A DNA stretch of 64,000 nucleotides from Herbiconiux sp. A18JL235 (lineage in GTDB: Bacteria > Actinomycetota > Actinomycetes > Actinomycetales > Microbacteriaceae), in assembly GCF_040939305.1 (NCBI RefSeq), contig NZ_CP162511.1, positions 2,294,001 to 2,358,000 of the forward strand, given 5' to 3'. Below, in pieces: positions 28,274-37,088 of the stretch; position 1 is the stretch's first letter, and each line of letters starts with the position of its first letter. The position numbers and the translations under genes are program-made. The notes beneath the pieces were generated by a model that was not told the origin of the DNA, made no database searches, and saw only the letters and a list, made by a program, of their open reading frames with translations.

Positions 28274-28639
28274 ATGAGCATCCCGACCGCCGACTGGATC
28301 GAGCACCGCCGCGGCCTCGACCGCGAACTCGTCGGCTGGATGCGCCCCGACGGCGAGGGATTCGTCGCCGTCGACCTACTGGGCCGGCCGGTGACCGACG
28401 CCGTCGACTGGTTCGAAGCGGAGGCCACGCTCGACGAGAAGGGTCTCGGCTACCTCGCCGACGCCTACGAGCTGCTGCTGGAGGGCGGGCACTGGCTGCG
28501 GGTGCGGATCGTCGAGGTCACTCCCCGGAGTGTGCGGGTGAAGCAGGAGGACTGGGGCGACGTCAACGCCACCCAGGTGTACTACACCGTCCCGTTCCCG
28601 GTCTCGCCCGAACGGCTCCGCCCCCTGCAGCCGCGTTAG
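28274..28639 (+). CDS. Small protein of unknown function
   Basis: A 121-residue protein I do not recognise. It has no signal peptide or membrane helix. It is acidic in the middle and looks beta-rich at the end (HWLRVRIVEVTPRSVRVKQED, then QVYYTVPFPV). ATG 28274 is six bases after TACGAT with no ribosome site, so a leaderless message is likely; a GTG at 28268 is the alternative. Codon use fits the neighbours. Its TAG overlaps the TAA of the convergent gene in the shared bases TTAG. Confidence 0.65.
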   Translation: MSIPTADWIEHRRGLDRELVGWMRPDGEGFVAVDLLGRPVTDAVDWFEAEATLDEKGLGYLADAYELLLEGGHWLRVRIVEVTPRSVRVKQEDWGDVNATQVYYTVPFPVSPERLRPLQPR

Positions 28640-29301
28640 CCGGCGAAGCTGCGCAGCGCTCGGGCGTACCGCAGCGGATCGTGGCGGGTCGGTTCTGTGA
28701 CGAGGAGCGCTGCCGCGCCGAGTCGCCGGGTGAAATCGCCGCGGCACGGGATGAGCACGATCTTCTCGAGACCCGCCTGCCAGGCCGGCACGAGGGCGGG
28801 GAGAGCCACCCATTCGGGCGTCTCGTGGTAGGTCAGCGGTCGCCGCAGGTTCACGGTCTGCCGGTGCGCGTGCTGCCACGCCTCCCACGACGCGCCGGCT
28901 TCGGGGGTGCGGAACGCCTCGTCGCCGAAGCTCTCCCGCCAGTTCGGGCCGTCGATGAGGGCGAGCAGGTCGTCGAAGCCGACCGACTCGTCGGCTGCCG
29001 CGTCGGCGGCACGGCGCATCCGCTCGGCCTGGCCGGGGCCCACCACGTGGGCGAGGCGATCGACGGCGGCGTGCCAGAGCGCCGGCCACGCCTCCGCCCA
29101 TTCCCTCGGGGCTGCCGAGCCCTCGACGGCCAGCGGCGCGGGCCCGTGCGCGAGGAGCGGAGGCAGATCGTCGCCCTCCACCTCGAGACCCCACGCCTCG
29201 CGCACCCACAGCAGCTCGTGCAGCCCGTGCGGGCTGTCGTCGATCGAGAGCACCATTTCGTGCGGCCAGGGGTTGCCGGGCATCGGCTCCATCGACTGCA
29301 C
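28636..29301 (-). CDS. Unknown protein in the dnaE transcription unit
   Basis: A 221-residue soluble protein without recognised domains, rich in Trp and Ala. GTG 29301 is chosen because GGGAGG lies eight bases before it, overlapping the end of dnaE; ATG 29292 and ATG 29283 are further in. The start lies 15 bases after the dnaE stop, so the two genes are probably co-transcribed. It contains SIDDSPHGLHELLWVREAWG and a C-terminal LVTEPTRHDPLRYARAL. There is no evidence for a role in replication beyond position. Confidence 0.65.
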   Translation of the reverse strand: MQSMEPMPGNPWPHEMVLSIDDSPHGLHELLWVREAWGLEVEGDDLPPLLAHGPAPLAVEGSAAPREWAEAWPALWHAAVDRLAHVVGPGQAERMRRAADAAADESVGFDDLLALIDGPNWRESFGDEAFRTPEAGASWEAWQHAHRQTVNLRRPLTYHETPEWVALPALVPAWQAGLEKIVLIPCRGDFTRRLGAAALLVTEPTRHDPLRYARALRSFAG

Positions 29302-29315
29302 GACGTCGGCCTCCC

Positions 29316-32300
29316 TCAGGCCAGGCAGTTCGGGCCGAGCAGCGACTTCAGCTCGCCGAACAGGTCGGCGGTGACCGACACCGGGTAGGGCACTTCGAAC
29401 ACGCGCACGTTGTCGTTCTTGATGAGCTTCAACCGAACCTCGGTGTCGCCGGAGTGCCTGATGAGCACGTCGTTGAGCGCCTGCACCGTGTCGGTGGTGG
29501 CCTTGAACTCGGCGAGCGAGATGTGCAGCGGCCCCGATGAGCCGGCTGTGCCGAGCGCGGGCTGGAAGAGACTGAAGGCGTGCAGGTTCATGCCGTCGTC
29601 GCGCAACGACACGCGACCGCGCACCACGACGATGGAGTCGTTCGTGAGAGCCGGCCCGAACTCCTGGTAGGTCTTGCCCATGAACATGGCGGTGATCTCG
29701 CCGGCGAAGTCCTCGACGGTGATCATGCCGTACTGGTTGCCCGAGTTCTTCGCCGTTCGGTGCTGCACCGAGGTGATGAGCCCCGCGATGGTCACCTGGT
29801 CGCCGTCGCTCACGTGCTCGCTCGAGAGCAGGTCGAGGATCGTCGTCGAGGCGTGCTTCGCGAGCTCCACCTCGAGGCCGGCGAGCGGATGATCGGAGAC
29901 GTACAACCCCAGCATGTCGCGTTCGAAGGCGAGCTTGTCCCGCTTTGCCCACTCGGGTCGCGCCGGGATGTCGTGGACCTCCTCGGGCGCATCCCACAAC
30001 GAGTCGAAGTCGAAGCCGACCTGTCCGTTGGCCTCGTTGCGCTTCTCCGACACGGCGTTGTCGATCATCGCCTCGTGCACCTCCATGAGGGCGCGCCGGG
30101 TGGCGCCCAGGGAGTCGAAGGCACCCGCCTTGATGAGCGACTCGATGGTGCGCTTGTTGGTGGCGCCGAGCGGGATCTTCTTCAGGAAGTCGCCGAAGGA
30201 GGTGAATGCCCCCTTCTCTTCACGGGCGCCGCGGATGAGCTCGACCACGTTCATCCCGACGTTGCGCACTGCCCCGAGGCCGAAGCGGATATCGGGGCCG
30301 ACGGCGGTGAAGAAGCCGATCGACGAGTTCACGTCGGGTGGGAGCACCTTGATGCCCATGCGGCGGCACTCGTTCAGGTACATCGCCATCTTGTCTTTGG
30401 AGTCGCCGACGCTCGTGAGGAGCGCGGCCATGTACTCGGCCGGGTAGTGCGCCTTGAGGTAGGCGGTCCAGTAGGAGATGACACCGTAGGCGGCGGAGTG
30501 CGCCTTGTTGAAGGCGTAGTCGGAGAACGGGAGCAGGATGTCCCACAGCGTCTTCACCGCGGCCTCGGAATAGCCGTTGGCGTGCATGCCTGCCGAGAAA
30601 CCCTCGTACTGCTTGTCGAGCTCCGACTTCTTCTTCTTGCCCATCGCGCGGCGAAGCAGGTCGGCCTGGGCGAGCGTGAAGCCGGCGAGCTTCTGCGCGA
30701 TCGACATCACCTGCTCCTGGTAGACGATGAGGCCGTAGGTGCCGCCGAGCACGTCTTCGAGCGGCTCGGCCAGCTCGGGGTGGATCGGCGTGATGGGCTG
30801 GACCTTGTTCTTGCGCAGCGCGTAGTTGGTGTGCGAGTCGGCGCCCATGGGGCCCGGCCGGTAGAGCGCGAGCACTGCAGAGATGTCTTCGAAGTTGTCG
30901 GGCTTCATCAGTCGCAGCAGCCCCCGCATGGGGCCGCCGTCGAGCTGGAAGACGCCGAGGGTGTCGCCGCGGGCGAGCAGCTCGTAGGAGGCTGCGTCGT
31001 CGAGGTCGAGGTCTTCGAGCACGAGGTCTTCGCCACGGTTGGCGCGGATGTTGTCGAGCGCGTCGTCGATGATGGTGAGGTTTCTGAGCCCCAGGAAGTC
31101 CATCTTGATGAGGCCGAGCGACTCCGCAGCGGGGTAGTCGAACTGGGTGACGATCTGGCCGTCCTGCTCCCGCTTCATGATGGGGATGATGTCGATGAGC
31201 GGGTCGCTCGACATGATGACGCCGGCCGCGTGCACGCCCCATTGACGCTTGAGGTTCTCGATGCCGAGCGCGGTGTCGAACACCGTGCGCGCCTCGGGGT
31301 CGGTCTCGATGACCGTGCGGATGTCGACGGCCTCCTTGTAGCGCGGGTGGTTCTTGTCGAAGATGCCGCTCAAGGGGATGTCTTTACCCATGATGGGCGG
31401 GGGCATCGCCTTGGTGAGCTTCTCACCCATGCTGAACGGGAAGCCGAGCACGCGCCCGGAGTCTTTCAGGGCCTGCTTGGCCTTGATGGTGCCGTAGGTG
31501 ACGATCTGGGCGACGCGCTCGTCGCCGTACTTCTCGGTGACGTACTTGATGACCTCGCCGCGGCGCCGGTCGTCGAAGTCGACGTCGAAGTCGGGCATGG
31601 AGACGCGGTCGGGGTTGAGGAACCGCTCGAAGATGAGGCCGTGCACCAGCGGGTCGAGATCGGTGATGCGCATGGCGTAGGCGGCCATCGAACCGGCGCC
31701 GGAGCCACGGCCCGGCCCCACCCGGATGCCGTTGCGCTTGGACCAGTTGATGAAGTCGGCGACGACGAGGAAGTAGCCAGGGAACCCCATGCTCTTGATC
31801 ACGCCCACCTCGTAGTCGGCGCGCTCGCGCACCTCCTGCGAGATGCCGTTCGGGTAGCGGAGCTTCAGCCCCTCCTCAACCTCCTTCTCGAACCAGGTCG
31901 CCTCGGTCTCCCCCTCGGGCACCGGATAACGGGGCATGTAGTTCGCCTTGGTGTCGAACTCGACGTTGCACCGCTCGGCGATGAGCAGGGTGTTGTCGCA
32001 GGCGTCGGGGTAGTCGCGGAACAGCTGCCGCATCTCCTGGGCGCTCTTCAGGTAGAACTCGTCGGCGTCGAACTTGAAGCGGTTCGGGTCGGAGAGCGTC
32101 GACCCCGACTGCACGCAGAGCAGCGCCGCGTGGCTGGTGGCGTCGTGGGCGTGCGTGTAGTGCAGGTCGTTGGTGGCGACGAGCCGCAGGTCGAGCTGCT
32201 TGGCGAGACGGATGAGATCGCCCATGATGCGGCGCTCGATCTCGAGACCGTGGTCCATGATCTCGCAGAAGAAGTTCTCGGCCCCGAAGATGTCGCGGAA

Positions 32301-32828
32301 GTCGCTCGCCGCCTTCAACGCCTCGTCGTATTGGCCGAGGCGGAGACGGGTCTGGATCTCACCCGACGGGCACCCCGTGGTGGCGATGAGGCCCTTGCCG
32401 TATTGGCTGAGGAGCTCCCTGTCCATGCGGGGCTTGAAGTACTGACCCTCGATCGACGCCTTCGAGCTCAGGCGGAAGAGGTTGTGCATCCCTTCCGTGG
32501 TCTCGGAGAGCAGGGTCATGTGCGTGTAGGCACCGGCGCCCGAGACGTCATCTCCCCCGCCGTTGCCCCAGCGCACGCGGGTCTTGTCGCTGCGGTGGGT
32601 GCCGGGTGTGAGGTAGGCCTCGGTGCCGATGATGGGCTTGATACCTGCCTCGGTGGCGGTGCGCCAGAAGTCGAAGGCGCCGAAGACGTTGCCGTGGTCG
32701 GTGACGGCGACCGCGGGCATGCCCTGCTCCTTGGCCGCCTCGATGAGGGGCTTCACCCTCGCCGCGCCGTCGAGCATCGAGTACTCGCTGTGGACGTGCA
32801 GGTGTACGAAGGAGTCGTTCGAGGGCAC
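29316..32828 (-). CDS. dnaE: DNA polymerase III subunit alpha
   Basis: The replicative polymerase. The N-terminal PHP domain begins with FVHLHVHSEYSMLDG, which carries metal ligands and may serve proofreading in actinobacteria. The polymerase core holds the catalytic acids in MPDFDVDFDDRR. Helix-hairpin-helix and OB-fold regions follow, with TIAGLITSVQ in the OB part. GTG 32828 is chosen because CCGGAGA sits five bases before it; an upstream TTG would add 11 residues. The length is 1170 residues, normal for actinobacterial DnaE1. It probably shares its message with the unknown gene downstream. Confidence 0.97.
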   Translation of the reverse strand: MPSNDSFVHLHVHSEYSMLDGAARVKPLIEAAKEQGMPAVAVTDHGNVFGAFDFWRTATEAGIKPIIGTEAYLTPGTHRSDKTRVRWGNGGGDDVSGAGAYTHMTLLSETTEGMHNLFRLSSKASIEGQYFKPRMDRELLSQYGKGLIATTGCPSGEIQTRLRLGQYDEALKAASDFRDIFGAENFFCEIMDHGLEIERRIMGDLIRLAKQLDLRLVATNDLHYTHAHDATSHAALLCVQSGSTLSDPNRFKFDADEFYLKSAQEMRQLFRDYPDACDNTLLIAERCNVEFDTKANYMPRYPVPEGETEATWFEKEVEEGLKLRYPNGISQEVRERADYEVGVIKSMGFPGYFLVVADFINWSKRNGIRVGPGRGSGAGSMAAYAMRITDLDPLVHGLIFERFLNPDRVSMPDFDVDFDDRRRGEVIKYVTEKYGDERVAQIVTYGTIKAKQALKDSGRVLGFPFSMGEKLTKAMPPPIMGKDIPLSGIFDKNHPRYKEAVDIRTVIETDPEARTVFDTALGIENLKRQWGVHAAGVIMSSDPLIDIIPIMKREQDGQIVTQFDYPAAESLGLIKMDFLGLRNLTIIDDALDNIRANRGEDLVLEDLDLDDAASYELLARGDTLGVFQLDGGPMRGLLRLMKPDNFEDISAVLALYRPGPMGADSHTNYALRKNKVQPITPIHPELAEPLEDVLGGTYGLIVYQEQVMSIAQKLAGFTLAQADLLRRAMGKKKKSELDKQYEGFSAGMHANGYSEAAVKTLWDILLPFSDYAFNKAHSAAYGVISYWTAYLKAHYPAEYMAALLTSVGDSKDKMAMYLNECRRMGIKVLPPDVNSSIGFFTAVGPDIRFGLGAVRNVGMNVVELIRGAREEKGAFTSFGDFLKKIPLGATNKRTIESLIKAGAFDSLGATRRALMEVHEAMIDNAVSEKRNEANGQVGFDFDSLWDAPEEVHDIPARPEWAKRDKLAFERDMLGLYVSDHPLAGLEVELAKHASTTILDLLSSEHVSDGDQVTIAGLITSVQHRTAKNSGNQYGMITVEDFAGEITAMFMGKTYQEFGPALTNDSIVVVRGRVSLRDDGMNLHAFSLFQPALGTAGSSGPLHISLAEFKATTDTVQALNDVLIRHSGDTEVRLKLIKNDNVRVFEVPYPVSVTADLFGELKSLLGPNCLA

Positions 32829-33013
32829 TGATTCTCCGGGCTGTCGCGGCTTGGGAATCAAGTCTACGTGGCTGGTGGTCGGCGGTGGCGGCGTGTCGGG
32901 GTTGTGTTGGGGAAATGGGTGGGGCTGCCGCGCGCTTTGCGCTTGCCCTCAGAGGTGCGGTCCGGATGCGGGATAAACGAGCATTCATCAGGGGATTCTG
33001 ATAGAATCTCAGC

Positions 33014-34394
33014 ATGGGAATCAGTTCACGGCTCAGGGAGATCGCAGACGATCTTCGTGCTGTCATGGGTGAGGTCGGGGGGCGGCTGTCGGGGTTCTCT
33101 GACGATGAGGTGCTTGAGGTGATGGCCGCTGTCGAAGCTGTGGGGCGGGTGGTGTCGGCGGGGCAGGTGAGGGTCGCCGGCGAAGTCGGGGTGCGGTCGC
33201 GGAGTGAGCTCGGGGATGAGGGGTTGAGCAGGGCGCAGAACTTCACCAGCCCGGCCAAACTCGTCGCCCACGTGACGGGGGTGTCGGCGCGTGAGAGCAA
33301 GGCTCGGCTCGAACTCGGGCGGCGCATGCGGGGGGCGATGCTGCTTGGTGGGGGCGAAGGCCCGGCGCCATTCCCGGCAGTCGACCGGGCGATCGATGAG
33401 GGCACCCTCGGTGTCGAGGCCGCTTCGATCATCGTCAGGCACTGCAGCGACCTCACCGTGCGCGGGTGTGCGCCCGACCTTGTGGCCAGTGCCGAGCAGA
33501 CCCTGGTCGATGAGACCCTCGCGCGAGGGCTGAGTGCCGACCAGACTGCCAAACTAGCCATCCACCTCCGGGAAGTAATCGATCCCGACGGCGCCGAACC
33601 CAGAGACGAGCTGCATCAGCAGCAACGGTCGCTGACGATCGCCCAAGCCCGCGACGGCATGATCCGCGGGAAGTTCGCCCTCACGCCCGAACAAGGCGGG
33701 GTGTGGTTGGCAAGCATCCAAGCCATGCAGAACCGGGCCGAGGTTCCTCAGCGAAGACGAGGCGGTGGCGCAGTTCGCGACCGCGGACACGCGCACGCAG
33801 GTGCAGAAGAACGCCGACACCATCACCGAACTGCTCGCCCGCGCCGTCGGCTCCCCCGACATGCCACGTATCAACGGCGCCACCACCACCGTCAACGTCC
33901 ACATCACCCTCGACGACCTCGAAGCCGGCCGTGGTGTCGGGTGGATTGACGGCATCGATGAGCCCATCCCGGCTTCGACCGTCGCGCAGCTGCGCTGCCA
34001 CTCCCCCCTCGCCGCCACCGTGTTCGGCGACCGCGGTGAAGTCCTTCACCACGGCAAAACGAAGCGACTCTTCACCGCAGCTCAGAACCGGGCCCTCGCC
34101 GCCCGAGACGGCGGATGCGTCTGGCCCGACTGCGACCGACCACCCTCCTACTGCGAAACCCACCACGCCGACGAATGGGTCTCACCCGACCATCCACCCG
34201 GCCGCACCGACATCGACAACGGCGTCCTCCTCTGCCACTTCCACCACACACACCTGCACAAATCGGCGTGGAAACTCGTCATGAACGAGGGGGTTCCGCA
34301 TATCGTGCCGCCCAGGTGGGTCGACATCACGCAGACACCGATCCCCACCACGCGGCGACGCACAATCACACCCCAGCAGCACGAAGCAGCCTGA
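33014..34394 (+). pseudogene. DUF222/HNH endonuclease (13E12 family), frameshifted
   Basis: The first part (33014 to about 33740) encodes a DUF222 domain with EVMAAVEAVGRVVSAGQ and SRSELGDEGLS. The second part, in the next frame, runs to 34394 and holds an intact HNH motif (CVWPDCDRPPSYCETHHADEW, then CHFHHTHLHK). The reading passes from RAE to RFLSEDEAVAQF if one base near 33740 is skipped, so one base was gained or two lost. Promoter TAGAAT (33002-33007), inside the palindrome GATTCT-GAT-AGAATC, ends six bases before the ATG. These proteins are numerous in Microbacteriaceae and mycobacteria; their role is not settled. Confidence 0.85.
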
Positions 34395-34450
34395 ACCCGG
34401 GGCGACCGTCAGCCGCTCCCCCCGCCACACCAAAGCCGCCGACCGCCACC

Positions 34451-34499
34451 GACCATCGACCATCGACCATCGACCATCGACCATCGACCATCGACCATC
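34451..34499. repeat. Seven copies of the heptamer GACCATC
   Basis: Seven perfect head-to-tail copies of a 7-bp unit, 49 bases. Because 7 is not a multiple of 3 and the region is non-coding, it is a candidate slippage tract. It starts 57 bases after the end of the HNH pseudogene. Confidence 0.95.
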
Positions 34500-34562
34500 A
34501 GATGCTCCCCTCACCGCGGGGCACACCCGGCACGACGAGCACCCACCGTCGGCGGACATCAA

Positions 34563-34648
34563 CCACAGCAACCACCTCCCGCACCGGCATCGCCACAGCA
34601 ACCACCTCCCGCACCGGCACCGCCACAGCAACCGCCACCGGCACCGCC
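34563..34648. repeat. Three 30-bp direct repeats
   Basis: Two nearly identical 30-bp units (34563-34592 and 34593-34622) and a third, degenerate one. They contain CCACAGCAACCACC and GCACCGGCA. There is no spacer between units, so this is not a CRISPR. Confidence 0.85.
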
Positions 34649-34738
34649 CGTGCCGACCGGGGCGACCAGGGCGATGGGGCGGATGACGAGCGGATGCGGG
34701 GGTGGCTGGGTAGCCTCGGTCGCGAAGGGGGTGTGGCG

Positions 34739-35590
34739 ATGGCGCACGGCGACGAGGTCTCGAGGGCGGCGCGTGCACTCGCACGGGCGCGGCCTGTGGT
34801 GCAGTACGCGGGGTTCGCGGCGATCGCGCTCGGGGTCGTGCTCGTGGCGGTCGGGATGGTCGGGCCGGTGGGGCCGGAGACCGGAGGGCTCGGGGCCACG
34901 CTGGTGGCCGTGGGGGTGGGGCTCGCGGTGGTGACGGTGCTGCTGACCGTCGCGGCACCGGCAGCCGGCGGCCCGACCCTCGCGCTCGCATCGCCTGTCA
35001 GGGGCCGATGGCGGGCACTCAACTCGCCGACGAGCGCGGTGCCGAGCCACGGCACCCACGCCTACGGGCAGAGCTACGCCGTCGATCTGCTGAACGCACC
35101 CGAAGGCATCGAGAAGCCGGAGTTCGGGTCGGCGGGCAGCTCATTCCTCGAGCCGTCGCGCTTCCCCGCCTTCGGCGAGCCCGTTCTCTCCCCCGCCGAG
35201 GCCGTGGTGGTGCGCGCCGTCGACGGCTGTCGTGACCATCGCAGCAGGTCATCGTGGCCCGCCCTCCTCTGGTTCTTCGCCGAATCGGCGGTGCGGGAGG
35301 TCCGCGGCCTCCGCGGGATGCTGGGCAACCATCTGGTGCTGCGACTGGCCGATGGCACGCACATCGTTCTCGCCCACCTGCGTCGGCACAGCATCCGGGT
35401 GCCCGTGGGGGCGGAAGTCGCGACGGGCGACGAGCTCGCCGAGTGCGGCAACAGCGGCAACTCGACCGAGCCCCACCTGCACCTGCAGCGACAGGACACC
35501 GCCGACCCACGCTCGGCCCTCGGCCTCCCGTTCACCCTCGAACCCGACGGCATCCCCGCCAACGGCGAGCACCTCGGGGTGCGGCCGTGA
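34739..35590 (+). CDS. Membrane-bound M23 (LytM-type) peptidase-like protein
   Basis: Probably a peptidoglycan endopeptidase or regulator at the cell surface. Residues 20-80 contain two hydrophobic helices. The M23 fold follows: SHGTHAYGQSYAVD gives the first His and Asp ligands, and EPHLHLQ gives the HxH pair, so the zinc site looks complete. An insert of about 60 residues separates the two motif regions. ATG 34739 follows GAAGGGGG at seven bases. The stop overlaps the GTG start of the photolyase gene (GTGA), an unexpected pairing. Confidence 0.8.
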   Translation: MAHGDEVSRAARALARARPVVQYAGFAAIALGVVLVAVGMVGPVGPETGGLGATLVAVGVGLAVVTVLLTVAAPAAGGPTLALASPVRGRWRALNSPTSAVPSHGTHAYGQSYAVDLLNAPEGIEKPEFGSAGSSFLEPSRFPAFGEPVLSPAEAVVVRAVDGCRDHRSRSSWPALLWFFAESAVREVRGLRGMLGNHLVLRLADGTHIVLAHLRRHSIRVPVGAEVATGDELAECGNSGNSTEPHLHLQRQDTADPRSALGLPFTLEPDGIPANGEHLGVRP

Positions 35591-37059
35591 GCCGCACGCG
35601 GTGGCTGTTCGCCGGTCAGCTGGGGCCGGGCTTCGACGACGGCGGTCGGGTGCTCCTCGTCGAAGCGCGCTCGGTGTTCGCGCGACGGCCGATGCACCGG
35701 GCGAAAGCACACCTCATCCTCTCGGCGCTCCGCCACCGCGCTGCCGCGCTCGGCGAACGAGCCGAGTTCCACCAGGTGGAGCGCTATGCGGAGGTGGTCG
35801 ACGGCCGCGACGACCTCGAGGTGATCGATCCCACCTCCTGGGCGGCGAGGCGGTTCGTGCGCCGTCGCGGCATCGACGTGCTGCCGAGCCGGGGCTTCGT
35901 CACCTCGGAGGCCGACTTCGCCGCCTGGGCCGACCACGCGACCGGCCGGGGCAAGCGACTGCTGCTCGAAGACTTCTACCGCTCGGTGCGCGAGCGCACC
36001 GGCATCCTCATGCGCGGCGACCAGCCCGAGGGCGGCCGCTGGAACTACGACGCCGACAACCGCAACCCGCCACCCAAGGGCGCCGCCCGCCTCGGCCTCC
36101 CCGACCCGTGGTGGCCCACCGAAGACGCCATCGACGACGAGGTGCGCGCCGACCTCGACCGCTGGCAGCGCGACGGTCTCGTGCAGCTCGTCGGCGACGA
36201 CGGCCCGCGGCGCTTCGCGGCCACCCGCGCCGAGGCCGAGCACGCCCTCGCCGACTTCCTCGAGTCGCGCCTCGGCGACTTCGGCACCTTCGAAGACGCC
36301 ATGCTCGGCGGCGACTGGACGATGGCGCACTCACTGCTCAGCGCACCCATGAACCTGGGCCTCCTCGACCCGCTCGAGGTCGTCGACGCCGCGGTTGCCG
36401 AGTTCCACGCCGGCCGCGCCCCGCTCGCGGGCGTCGAGGGCTTCACCCGCCAGATCATCGGCTGGCGCGACTACGTCTGGCACCTCTACTGGTACCTCGG
36501 CGAGGGCTACCGCACCGGCACCAACGCGCTCGGCGCCCACACGCCGCTCCCGCCGGCGTTCCGCGAACTCGACCCGTCGCTCGTCGAGTCGAACTGCCTG
36601 CGCGAGACGATCGACGGCATGAGGCGGCACGGCTGGGCGCACCACATCCAGCGCCTCATGGTGCTCGGCAACTGGGCGCTGCAGCACGGCTACGACCCGG
36701 TCGCCCTCAACGACTGGTTCGTCGACATGTTCGTCGACGGCACACCGTGGGTGATGCCCGCGAACGTCATCGGCATGTCGCAGCACGCCGACGGCGGGGT
36801 CGTGGCCACCAAACCCTACGCGGCCGGTGGCGCCTACATCGACCGCATGTCGGACTACTGCTCAGGATGCGCGTTCGACCCGAAAGTGCGTCTCGGCGAG
36901 AACGCGTGCCCGTTCACCGCCGGGTACTGGGCGTTCCTCGACCGGGTGGAGCCGCGCATCCGGGGCAACCACCGCATGGCGCAGCCGCTCGCCGGCCTCC
37001 GCAGGCTCGCCGACCGCGAGGCCGTCGTCGACCAGGAGCGGCACCGCGAGCGCTGGTGA
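35587..37059 (+). CDS. Iron-sulfur bacterial cryptochrome/(6-4) photolyase (PhrB type)
   Basis: A light-driven DNA repair enzyme or cryptochrome of the FeS-BCP group. Four cysteines, C337, C425, C428 and C441, have exactly the spacing (88, 3, 13) of the 4Fe-4S ligands reported for Agrobacterium PhrB. The N-terminal Rossmann-like domain begins WLFAGQLGP; the FAD domain includes GFTRQIIGWRDYVWHLYW and MVLGNWALQHGY. The length of 490 residues is typical. The GTG start is fixed by the four-base overlap with the M23 gene and by the conserved N-terminus. It repairs (6-4) photoproducts in the known members; that activity here is inferred. Confidence 0.92.
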   Translation: MSRTRWLFAGQLGPGFDDGGRVLLVEARSVFARRPMHRAKAHLILSALRHRAAALGERAEFHQVERYAEVVDGRDDLEVIDPTSWAARRFVRRRGIDVLPSRGFVTSEADFAAWADHATGRGKRLLLEDFYRSVRERTGILMRGDQPEGGRWNYDADNRNPPPKGAARLGLPDPWWPTEDAIDDEVRADLDRWQRDGLVQLVGDDGPRRFAATRAEAEHALADFLESRLGDFGTFEDAMLGGDWTMAHSLLSAPMNLGLLDPLEVVDAAVAEFHAGRAPLAGVEGFTRQIIGWRDYVWHLYWYLGEGYRTGTNALGAHTPLPPAFRELDPSLVESNCLRETIDGMRRHGWAHHIQRLMVLGNWALQHGYDPVALNDWFVDMFVDGTPWVMPANVIGMSQHADGGVVATKPYAAGGAYIDRMSDYCSGCAFDPKVRLGENACPFTAGYWAFLDRVEPRIRGNHRMAQPLAGLRRLADREAVVDQERHRERW

Positions 37060-37088
37060 CCGCGGGGCTGGTAACCGACGCCGGTAGC

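Larger units (their letters stand above)
34395..34738. other. Gene-free, repeat-rich gap
   Basis: No convincing gene lies in these 344 bases. They hold a heptamer tandem repeat (34451-34499) and a 30-bp tandem repeat (34563-34648). The last 15 bases contain GAAGGGGG, the probable ribosome site of the M23 peptidase. No terminator hairpin stands out. Confidence 0.7.

Noticed and set aside
29580..32831. Plus-strand frame of over 1000 codons opposite dnaE
   Set aside because: It is the antisense shadow of a fully recognisable DnaE and has no family features. Long antisense frames are expected at this GC content.
34451..34648. Short regular repeats that could suggest a CRISPR array
   Set aside because: Units are head to tail without unique spacers, and no cas genes are present.
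34115..34738. Upstream extension of the M23 peptidase frame into the HNH pseudogene and repeats
   Set aside because: It reads through the tandem repeats in a low-complexity frame. ATG 34739 has a good ribosome site and fits the membrane-protein start.
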